64,000 bases of DNA from Lepidurus packardi. Taxonomy: Eukaryota > Arthropoda > Branchiopoda > Notostraca > Triopsidae. The position numbers and the translations under genes were made by a program. This document shows positions 47,603 to 59,600 of the stretch, in pieces (positions within the stretch are counted from its first letter, which is position 1; each line of letters starts with the position of its first letter). The DNA lies in contig JAKZAN010000005.1 in NCBI GenBank assembly GCA_023053545.1, positions 12,958,001 to 13,022,000 of the forward strand. Reading direction: 5' to 3'. The notes beneath the pieces were generated by a model. It was not told the origin of the DNA, did no database searches, and was given only the letters and a program-made list of their open reading frames with translations.

Positions 47603-50600
47603 ATGGCGTTTGTGGATATGCTGTTTAGCTTGTTGGGCTCAGGAAAACCCAGTGATCCGTACCAAGTTTTAGAAGTCAAATCTACAGTATTAGCTACACG
47701 AAGAGTCTTGGAACGTTCAGAATCTGTTATTCTTTACGAGGGCGCAGAACCGGGAACGTTTGAACTTGTCTTTCACCAAACTGTCCGTGTTAATGTGTAC
47801 TCGGCTTACAGGTAAGGATCTAATTTCTCCTTATCTTACGATCCACAAGGCTGACGATTAATATACAGTAGATGCGCTTATTGTGATCACTGGTTATTAG
47901 ATTCAGCCGCTTTATGGAATCCAATTTTAAAGAACCGATTCAAAATGATCAAATTCATAGGATTTCAATCGGTTATTAGAATCATACTTTACGTTATAAT
48001 CCATTTGTTATAATCCATGTTATAATCCATTTCAAAGTATTCTTCACAGGCACAGTAATGAAACTACAGTAGTGATTGCTACATGGACTTTGCATATTGA
48101 ACAATGGCATTGCTTTTACGTCGTTTCGATCAATCCTGTCAATTCCCAGCCAACTACTACGCTTAGGAGGAAGTCCCTTCCAAACTCCCCAGTCAATTAA
48201 ATGAGCAGCTTATTCAATTGAATGACCCGTTCCTTTAATTGACTGGGAAAATTAGAATGAATATCGTGTTGAAAACCGTAGCTAAGCGTAGGATTAGACT
48301 TGAAAGGCGCAGTGTTAGTTGTGTTTTAGACGTGTGGTTAGATAAAATTGGCGACGAACAAGAAAAGAGTGAATTTAAACGTAAAAGAGAAGTTGCGGCT
48401 CATTGAAATTTTTCCTTAGGACAAGTTCAATTTAGAAGATTGGCCACAAAGGGAAGCGGGCGTTAAGTTAGGAATTCCTCAATCATCTCTATCGAAATTG
48501 TTAAAAAATCGTTGAGAAAAAAGGGAACGAGTGGAAAAGTTTCAAAAAGTTCGTTTCACGCGCCGATTAATCCTAGCATTCTGTTGCACATTTCCGATTT
48601 TCCCTTATTAGAATCTCAGCTTAATGCAATCGATATTCACTCGACGAACGCGATCATCTACTGTATACGAAAAACATAGAGAGAATCTATTATATGTCAT
48701 TTCAAGACCTCTTAAGATTAATCAAAGCTAGCACAAATTAGAACAAGCACTTAAAGGAAAGCTAATTAACCTAATTTTTTCTAGAATTAAGTTTGTTTAC
48801 TTGTGATCACAATGACTATTGAACTACCCTTCTCTCCAAATACTCTCACTACATAAATCCATAAATGTAGTTGTAAAATCCTTACATTTTTTATTTTTTA
48901 CTTTTATTACTTGTTTTTTATAACTTTAATAATGCAATAAAATCCAGTACTATAAGCCTGGCTTGGTGTGTGGCGTTGAAAAGCCCTAAATTCTGCTTTG
49001 CATGACTTCAAGTTTGCTGAGGACCGACAGTGAGCAGTTAGGACAACAATACTTTTCATCCTTACGGGACCTGGTGCCGGTAATTCACGAGGTGGCTGCC
49101 GAGGTAATGATTTTTTGGTTCCTTTTGCTCTTCCCCAAGTTTTCTCACTCAAAATGTAATTAGACTAATTCGGTTTTATAGCTCTGCGCCATGCCTAATC
49201 TGCAAAAGTTATGGAAATTGCTCATCGAAAATCCGGGTTGGACTGTCGCCCATATTATTGTGCATTTCGACTGCCAACACTGCTTAGACCACGTTCTAGT
49301 CCAATCGTAAGTTTTTTTTTCTCCACATTAGACTGGCTAAACGTCGTTAACCCAATTATTACTCTTCTATTCTAGTGCTTTAACGGCCTGCGATCCAACC
49401 ACGAACCACACTCCTTTGCACGTGGCAATCCAAAATAATAACCTCCGCATCATCCAAGCCATTTTCGCCTTGAAAGCCACGGCTTTCTTCGATGGTGTTG
49501 ACGGACAAGGCAATAATATCTTCCACTATGCGGCACAATCCTCCAAAGAAATCATTGAGGTATTAAAAATAAAAAAATAACAAACATCAGCGCCATCTGT
49601 GACGGTTTCGCGTCAATAAGCTAAGGTGTACGGGAGTCTAAAAGGATTTAAACGGATAGATACTGGCGACTCTGAATACGAAAGGGATTAACGATCATAA
49701 CCTAGAGGGACATACCCCCTTACACGTCGCTTGCATCCACGATAAAACGGACTGTGTCCAAGGATTGCTCATCGCCGGTGCTGACGTGAACGCGACAGGA
49801 AGTGGAGGCGAGGCGAACAGGAACTACTCCATTTCCGGCGCGCGATCTGCCAGGGAAATTGTCACAATGTTTCCCAAGCAGTTACACTCGCAGGTAAAGC
49901 TATTGTTAACCACAGTTAACAGACAATAACACACAAGCCCAATTAAAAATAAGACAAACAAACCTAAGTAACACAAATATTAAAAACAAAATAAAAACAA
50001 ATTTCTTTAACTAACCAACACGCATCTGTTGTAACTCCTGTTTATAATCAGACTATAAAATTTTGACATAAAATAAAATAAAATATAATTTAAAAACAAT
50101 AAAAATAGTCAAAATCCAAATCTAACATTGTAATTTTTTTAGTATATTATTATTGAATAAAAATTAGCTCATTGGCGTTCGAAATTTGGGTGTTCAGTTG
50201 TTTGCAGTGTGTTTCCTTTCGGTTTCTTATAGGTTTCCATAAGTTCTGAAGAGATCTATGTATTTATAAGATTTTTGTTTACGTCACAATGGTTAGGATA
50301 TGAAAGCTGGAGGCACTCCTCTGCATTGGTCCAAGTCTAAGGAGGTGATTAGTGCGTTGATTGAACTCGGCTGCCTGATAGATGCTCGCAATTTCGAGGG
50401 AGCGACAGCTTTGCATATTATGGTGCTCCGCGACCGTCTTCCCTGTGTTATTTACCTGTTGTGCCATGGAGCATCGGTGAAGCTCGTGGACCAGGATGAC
50501 AACACGCCGTTGCACGTCGCGGCCACCAGGGGCGTTCTTCCTATCGTACAGGTAAAAACTGTTTTTAACTTTGTTTTGGTGTGGCATGAGAAACAAGGCA

Positions 50601-53600
50601 CCGTATTTATCATTTAGTACAGGGCTCTGTCTCAACCGATATTTCACGTAACGTCATTTTCCTACTTGCTGATGCATGAGAAGAGAAGAAAAAAATGAGA
50701 AAGCCTATTTTAGGTGTTCTAGGAAAGAAGCTTCTATCGGTTTTTCTTCCTAGCAAATAAAATATAGGTTTATTTTTCTGACAGGCTCCAGAAGGAATAA
50801 GTACGACGTTGTTTAGTACTCTAATATTTAGTATTTTCCAAGAAATAGGATTAACACTTGAAAACAGTATTTTAATCCTCTTAATTTTTTTAACATTATT
50901 TTACAAGGATTGTTTTAAGTTTTAGCCGTCTACTCTTACCGGAGATTGCCAGTCAGTAATTGTGTTCTTTTAAATCTAAAAACTTAATAAGTACGACGTT
51001 GTTTAGTACTCTAATATTTAGTATTTTCCAAGAAATAGGATTAACACTTGAAAACAGTATTTTAATCCTCTTAATTTTTTTACATTATTTTACAAGGATT
51101 GTTTTAAGTTTTAGCCGTCTACTCTTACCGGAGATTGCTAGCCAGTACGTGGCAATTGTGTTCTTTTAAAATCTTCAAACTTCTAGTTTGTGTATACAAA
51201 AAATGTGTATACTTCCTTTCATAGCGTAGGAAAAAGTGCTCAGCACACTGTACTGCTTTCACATTAGTCTAAGACTGGCAGATTTGCAAATAGCATGTCT
51301 TTTCCTACAAGACTTTGCAGTTTGCTTTGAGCTGTCCTAATAAGCGCTGCCCTGAGTGCAATTAAGGTAAAAGCCCCAAAACTCTTCTGGGAAAGTAGAA
51401 TTGCAGCCAAAGGCGAAGCCTTAACTGTATTTGCTACATAATTTCGACGGCTAACGAGCTAGCGTCCAAATTTTATATTCTGATCCTAACTTCAGTGTTC
51501 TGTCAGTTAGCTACGAAAATTTGGTGATTAATTCAGCAGTATAGCCATAGCAGCCCTTAGCAAGAACCGTTCAAGTTACGATTGGTGTATACAGCCTGTA
51601 AAGCTAATTGAGCCTTGGATCCGTTTATTATCCAAAGTTTTCCTGTTTCTTGTAGTAAATCTTCACAAGTTGCAAAATGAAAAGACGTATATAGGACGCT
51701 GGCTTAGAGAACCTTGACATTTGTATTAGGTTTGGTCCCGTGGAATATTGGAATCTATAACTTTCCGTGTCGTAGGTATTGCGCCACCTGTGTCTCCTTT
51801 AAGGCGGAGATAGAAAGTTAAAATCGGTCCTAACTTCCTACCAATAGGGCCTGCTTTTCCAAATTCGGAAAAACTAACTTCGGATGGAGGCCAAAATTGG
51901 GGAGAAGTAGACTCAAACTCTGATTTCGTAGTTTGTTTGCAACGTAAATAACTTTCGCATTCGGAACAAAGACCGCAAACCACTTCCAAAGTCACTAATT
52001 AGTCTTGGCATTTCTTTTTTCTTAAACACGGATTGCAGGCCGTAACCTGTTACCGTCGTTTATTTTTTTTTATATCGAAATCAATTTTCTTTGTATAAAA
52101 TCAAAACTTGAACAAATGGCGTTTGCTTTTCTGTAGCTCGTTTTAACTTTTAAATGGTAGAAGATTTTAAATGGTAGAAGATCTTTTGTTATGGTAGAAG
52201 ATTTGTAAAGGAATATTGAGGGTGAAATGATATTCATTTATATGTTATTTATATTTCGCCCCTGTAATAAGTGAATTGAAAGGGAAGTAGATACAGTGAC
52301 GACTCGAGAAAAGGAAGCTGTGTACCCGACACAAGGACGCCGGACCCCGACAAAAGGACGCCTAACCTAACCTTGTGCCGGATTCTTGAATACGGCTTAA
52401 CTATTTTGTAATTGGCGCTTAACCAATGAGCAGAGACTTTTTAAACTCGAAATTCTACTGGTTCCTTAAAAGATTGGGGACCGGGCGTCCTTCTGTCGGG
52501 ACCCGGCGTCCTTATGTCAGGGCCCGGCGTCCTTATGTCGGACACAAGGAGTCCTTTTTCTTCGAGTCGTCCTTGCATCGCGTTGCCAATTGAAGCTAGT
52601 GATAGTATAAAAAGTAGTTGGTTGGCAATAAAGCGTAAAATGCTTGTAAGAGTAGGGACATAAAGCCAGAAGGAAGTTCATTCCAAAGTCGTTTCTCGCT
52701 TGGACGTCATAAATTTAGAACTTAGTGCTGTGGATATATGGGGTTATAAAGTTGCGTCCTGATGCTTTGAGGCTAGATTTGTGATCTTCCTGTGCCTTTT
52801 TTTGCCCCGTACGACTCCTTTCCTCTCCCTCTCTTCCTCTCTCTCTCTCTACAGCCAGATAATTTACCAACTCCTTTCTGTTGAGAGTTTATTGATGTCG
52901 GCCAGTATCTTGGAACGTTTACTTCCGATTCTCCAATCTTCCTAGAGAGAAAAATTCGTTTTTCACCCCCAATTTCTTTAAGTTTGCTTAATTGCGTTTT
53001 AATTTTCTCGTCCTTGTTTCTAATCTTCCGTCTGTTTTTAAGGTTTAGAATTGGGGATTGTTAAGCGGGTTAAACCTTTAGTTTAATAGGCACAAGAGGG
53101 TATTGGCACGAGACATAGTAGTCCCCTTTTCCTCTAAATTTGATCCACCGTTGTTGGAATTAGTCTCAAATGGGCAATTGTTCCACTGCCCCGCCATCTT
53201 GGGAACAATTGCTTCGTTTTGAACTACTAGAGCCGTGGGAATTCTACGAAGGGTCGACACTTTACTTCATCATTTCCGTGTACATCTTTCTACAGTGAGA
53301 ACATGTTGTTTACACCAAGAAAGGAAGAAGAGCTTATACAGATCCTCCTACATTTTTAGTTTTAATTAGATTGTCGAATTTTTATGTTCATTGCTTTCAG
53401 TCATTTCAATAGTTAATTGCTAACCTCGGTTAAATCTTACGCCTTTAAGTTTTGTTTTTATTAATTTCAATCTTAGGTTACGTTAAGCTTAGATTACCTT
53501 AGAATCGTTTGGATTAGACCATGTTAAGTTTAGTTACGGTAATTGCAATACTAATATATGAAGCTATTTGTTGTTGTTGTTGGACTGTTTTTAGTCGAAA

Positions 53601-56600
53601 CTGTGCCATCTAACGGGCACATTATCGACTACTTCTGTCCATTTTTTTTATAAGATTATTTCTTAAACAAACTTTCTTTTGATCTTATTATTGGTCTTGA
53701 TCTTTCTATTGATCTTATTATTATCTTATATATTATTATTACACCACTTGTATTAGTCTAGTGTCTTTAAGGTAGACTACTAGACAGTTTCTTAACTTAT
53801 ATTGTCGTTCTGGTTCAATTTCCCCTAATCCTAATACATTTTCCATGTTAAAGGTTAGAAAATGGAGGAGAAAAGTAGAACAGATCGGAGTGATCTGTTC
53901 TACTTTTCTCCTCCATTTTTCTCTTTCGTATCCGTATGATTGGCAATACAGCAACCTGTTGAAACTATTTGTTCAATGATAAGTCGGGTAAAGGCAGTAC
54001 GTGTTTACAACGTAAGATGTAGACTGTTCTGTTCGTACTAAAAAGGGAACGTGGCCTTCTTTGTACTCCGTCTGGGAGTATAATAGCGTTAGATTCTCAT
54101 TCTGTTGGACTATTGATAGCCACGTATTGTTTGCAGCTTATTTGCTCACCATGGTTTGCAGTTGCAATTTCGATATACCTTTCTTGCGTGGTTCCTTGTT
54201 TTTCTGTCTATTCCGAGTCGCTATGCCGGAAATAATCCATACTCCACCTTTCTTTTACTCTCATTTCATTCAATGAAGCTGAATTTCAAAAAGTCAACGT
54301 AATCTTGATCAAAATTGCATTCATGTTGCCATAAGCGTGAGTTTATCTGCTTGCAGCATTGCCGCATTAGTTAAATTTTGTCTCTTAATCCCACAATCCA
54401 AAATGCGAACTGATACTCAACAACAATTACGTTAGGTACTCATTCCTCTGTATTAGCCAGTCGACAACGGAGACTTGATTTGAATTAACTTTAAAACGTG
54501 TATCATTTTCACGTGTACATGTATTTTAACATTTAAACGTGTACCTGTATCTTTTAACAAAATGGACAAACTTCAGCTGAATGTAACGTCTTTCCATTAT
54601 GGCATACAGTACTTTGGCGTTGAAGTTAATTGTATCGGCAGCAGGCAAAGGTTCCCACCTGTAAACGGCGGCAAGCGTTTCCACCTTCAAACATGCCGTT
54701 TCTGTGGTAAAGTACGTCAAGGGACACACCGCATATCTGAGCTATGTGGATGCAGGTATTGCCGGGTATGATCTGCCAGTGTACAGCACAGTTCCTAGGT
54801 GGACGATCAGGTACTGGAACCGCGTTAATGGCTCCAAACAGGCAGCTCAAAACAATCACCAATTGAAATGCCATCAACGCCTTCAAAACCATCATTTGCG
54901 TGAAATATATTGAAAGAGATGTGGGTATACAAACCCACTTACCTTGAATGTCATTGCAGCGGTTTTCAACGAGTACAGAAGATAGCTGAATGACTGCTCT
55001 GCTGCTTCGAGAACTCATTTTATATTTGCGAAAACACTTTTTTATGGCTGTCTGAAACTAATTTCGACGATTGTTTCTGAATTTCCGATTTGTCGAAATG
55101 GATTGTCCTCGATTGAAAATCAGGATATTAAAAACCTGTTCAAGTGTCCTGACAAGTTCTTGACAAGTTCGTGACAAGGCTGACAACGTCACAAAAGTCA
55201 ATTTCTCAGCAAAGCAGCAAACGAACTTTATTGCTTATCCGTTAACTTCTGCCATAACTTCTTCTATTCATAAGAAGAGACAACGGCCGCTGCTCATGAA
55301 GTTAACGTTCACTGTGGATACATTATTCTAATCATAATATCTTTCGGAGCATTTCACTTCCCCGAAATTAACTTCGAAACTAGAAATGCCCTCTTTCGTC
55401 AGTGCTAGTTAGGTATTTACGGCTTACGAAATGCTAAAAGACAATTTCTAAGGAAAGAAACCCAACTCTCGAATTTTGGAAATCGTCTAAAAGTGAATCG
55501 GACAAGATTGGGTTATTGGAAAAAAGTTGAATTATTAAAATATCGAAAAGTCCTTCGCTATGAAAGTATTCCTTGGGGGATGGAGTTCTTCTGCAAAGTC
55601 GACCGTAACACATCAGTAAAATTGTTAAGACTTGAAGGCTTGTTCACCGTCAAAACGACAGATAAGTTCAGATCCTATCTATTTTAACGTATTAACGTAA
55701 CTTAAACGTATTAACTTGGAGACCTTACTAATTACGAAATTTGAACATAGAAATTACGAACTTAACCAATAAGTTACGCTAATTGTAGTTATTTGCCATT
55801 CAATTGGTTTTATTGGGGAATCACTTAGTGAAACGTCAAATCAGGTTCACAGGCTTAGAACTTAAGATGTCGTAGGTTTTATTGAATCCAGGCTGATGCA
55901 AGTTGAGTGAGATTTGAACAAAGTTAAGCGGAAGTAACCTGCGCAAAACCCCCGCTTGTAGCAAAAAGGGGTTCGTGTCCTTGAAACGTGCAATTAGGAG
56001 GCAGAATCCAACAAGTTATACGTGCATATGCACTAAGTTTGTCAGTTTTCGTGATTGGCACTTCATTTGGTCTCTTCTATGACATTTTTTTTCCTTTTGA
56101 AACCATACTCCCCTTTTAAACCACGTTTATTAAAGCGCTTCGGTGTTATAAACAGAGTAGAAAAGTTTAAAACCTTAGCCACTAGATGTTCTTGTAAAAA
56201 CACTAGTGTCATCTATTAGAGGAAAAATCTCCCAGATTGCTGAACCGGGGCCTTCACAGCCTTATAAAAATGCAACTTTTCACATAGATTACCTTACAAG
56301 TTCAACGCTAGGCGTCTCCACTTCATTTTTCTCCCGAAAAAGTGACCCGCGCAATGTCCCTTGACTTCAACATACCACAATTTCCTACCTAAAAAAACGT
56401 AACGTATGCGTATATTTCTTTGTTGGCCAAAGCGCCAAGGAAGATTCGCTTTAACGTAATTTTTCCTTAGTGACGAGTGAATTGCTCATTAGAATTACCT
56501 CATCAACGTCTCGTTTTCGTCATAAATAACACCCACTCCAAACAAAATCCCCAAGCTTAAAAAAGCAGCAAACCCAAACATAAAACGAAGTGAAACCAAC

Positions 56601-59600
56601 ACAGTGCGTCGAATATCAATTACCAAGCTTCTAGTTCTAATTCGAGTATTCATGCTCGTTTCTAAAAACAAGTAATAATCCCAATAAGTAATAACAAGTA
56701 GTAAACAACATTAAATCATAAAGCTTCACACAAGAAGAGACTTACTATAAATAATAAATGTTTTCCTCGCAGGAAATCATGAAATCTTGATCTCTTTTTC
56801 CATTATAGGCGTCTTTCCTTTACGTATTATATGGCTACCCGGAATTCTAAACCTAGATTCTACAAATATAGATTCTACAAATACAGCATAGGATATAGCA
56901 TAGTGTATATGCAGAAACGCTCTAAGAAAGTGTAGCGAATTTGACTTTGAATTAGTCTAGTGGTGCATTCTAATGTTTTTTGTTAGGCACTGCTCATCTT
57001 TGGAGCCGACCCGAACCTGGTGAATCGTAAAGGCGAATCTCCACGGCATATCCTAGCAGCGGGGAAAGTAGCCAATCGTCCCCTGTTATTGTACACTTTG
57101 CATGCGGTGGGGGCTCGGCGTTGCTTGGATCTGAGCAGCACGTGTGAAGCTGGATGTGCACCGGCCGGCAGTGATGATGGCATTCCGCCTGAAACTGCCT
57201 CTCATTTGCGGTCTCGACATGCACTGGATGATTTCCTAAGTAGCTTGGTTGGGAATCTAACTGGTCGCCGAGTTCCGCTGCTGCAGCCGACGCCAGAGAG
57301 CCATAGCAAAGGTCGGATCTTATGCTTGGATGGCGGTGGAATCCGGGGTTTGATTCTCATTCAAGTGCTCAAGTATTTGGAAGAATGCATCCAAGTTCCC
57401 ATCCTTCACTCTTTCGATTGGATCGCTGGCACTAGCACGGGGGGGATCCTCGCCTTAGCGTTAGCTACAGGTAATGCGATAAACAAAACTTTGGGAAGCT
57501 AACTGCATTACCCAAAACTCTAACTTTTGCGCTCTTTATTTTTTTTTATTTTTTTTCGCAAAGAACATAAATCAAGATTGGGATGCTAGAAAAAATCAGT
57601 CGATGTTTTGTGTCGAGTTGTAAGAAGAGGAGAGACGGCTGTTCGACTTCCTTTTTCGCCTTTAACAACATGCGACAAGACAATTTAAAAGATAAAAGCC
57701 TACGAAAAAACTAAAAAAGAATTTAATTTTTTTTCTTGGAAATATAAATTGTTAAGATGAAAGAGTGGCTGCTGTATCTCAGAAGTGAACCTTTCCTTTG
57801 CAGGCGATTTTTGTTTTAATTTTCCGTTTTGGTTCGTTTGTGAGATTCTTTTGGGTTCTATCTAGCTCTATCTTTTGTTTTTGATTCGTTTTGGTCTATT
57901 TGGAAGGAATTCGGAAGGAAAAGTCGGAGTTGCTTCGATTGCAGAGATGCGTATTTATTTGTATATTTTATAGAAGAAATGTTTCAAGTTGACTATGGTT
58001 ACTATGGGGTACTAAAAAGGCGTTTTTTGGGTGTTTTTTTTGGTGTGGATGTAGGTAAAAGCGTGCGGGAATGTCAATGCCTTTACTTTCGCTTGAAAGA
58101 CAAAGTATTCGTGGGCACTCGTCCTTATGACTCGGAAAACTTGGAAGCATTTCTGCGACAGGAAATCGGCGAAGCTGTTCATATGTCAGACATTTCCCAT
58201 CCCAAGTAAGTGAGGTAGAAAGTAAGAAAGGAGGAAAGGAAGAGGGAAAAGATAAACTATCCCCAAAAACTTTGGGGAAGGGTAAAGCTATGTAGTACCA
58301 GAAAAAAAAGCATAAAAAATTCATGCTAGATTCAAAAAGCAATAATAATAATAAGAGTAATAAACGGAAGGATGAAGCTTGAGTCGATGATCCTGGTGGT
58401 GATGGGCTCAAAGTTTAGTGCATTTCTTACGCAAAAAAGAGGCTCGTAACGTGTTAAGTACTAGTACATACTCGATTAGTGTAATTAAGTACCACAATTA
58501 AGTATAATTATGATATTAAAAATCTGCCAACACGCTAGTTTCACTCGAATTAATGCATCAGACTTGTTGCAAATTTTTGGATAAAGAAACTGTTCCCTTG
58601 CCACATTTTAGTTTGGAGGTGGACATTTATTCTAATTAATTTAAGCAAATGTATTTCTGCTAATTAATCTCGTAATCACACTTTTTATGGGTTTTTCGTT
58701 TAATTTCGTTTTTCGAACTGCAATTTAAAAATTATATAAAATTGCGTATGAATTTATTCATGTTAAATAAGTTTGGAGACCTAATTTCTTGTTTTCTATT
58801 ATTGATTGATTGGAAGTGTTATTTTGGGTCGCTTTTTATAAAATAGTTTGGTCTTGCCCATTAGATACACTATACATAACTATAGGTAGGTCCTGTCAGC
58901 AGCATTACTAGCATTGTAGTACGTGGTACAACAAGCGAGTAAGGGAAGTAGTCACAAGGACGACTCGAGAACAGGAAGCCTTGTACCCGACAGAAGGACG
59001 CCTAACCTAACCTTGTGACGGATCTTTTTAATACGGCTTAAGCTCTTTGTAATCTCGTTCGCGCTTAACCAATGAACAGAGACTTTTTAATCTCGAAATT
59101 CTACTGGCCTCTTAAAAGATTATGGGCCTGGCGTCCTTCTGTCGGGGTCCGGCGTCCTTGTGTCGGGGTCCGGCGTCCTTGTGTCGTGTTGCCAGTGAGA
59201 AAGTAAGAAAGTGAACATCACAGATTGATGTTCAGGACACGGAACTTTTGTATTTGTGCCGGGTTGAATTAAGCTCCGTTACTTTTCCCATTGAAAAACG
59301 AAAGAAAAGGTTCACTAGCGTTCAGCTTTGTTGAAAGAAGACAAAAAAACGTTTGTTTACTTGGAAAGGACAAAGAATGGATTGTTAGATAAAGAACTGA
59401 AGCCTATTACTTTCGTATCCATCGAACATTTACCTTGTCAGGACCCAACGAACGTCCCAATTCCATAATCTCTCATCGATTTTTCTTTTATTTTTACGCC
59501 ATAAAGCAAAAGGAGGCAATGATTGACAGATAAAAGGCTTCCTTTTGCTTACTGGCACCCCTCTTACCTCCCGGTAATCCCTCCCCGTTGTTGTTGTGCG

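Larger units (their letters stand above)
50552..56986. other. Intron 6 of the iPLA2-beta gene
   Basis: 6.4 kb, far longer than its neighbours. It contains a direct repeat (50796-51172), a palindromic element (52291-52587), a long hairpin (53859-53919) and a nested minus-strand LysM gene (54626-54895). The rest is AT-rich with no supported gene. Confidence 0.6.
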
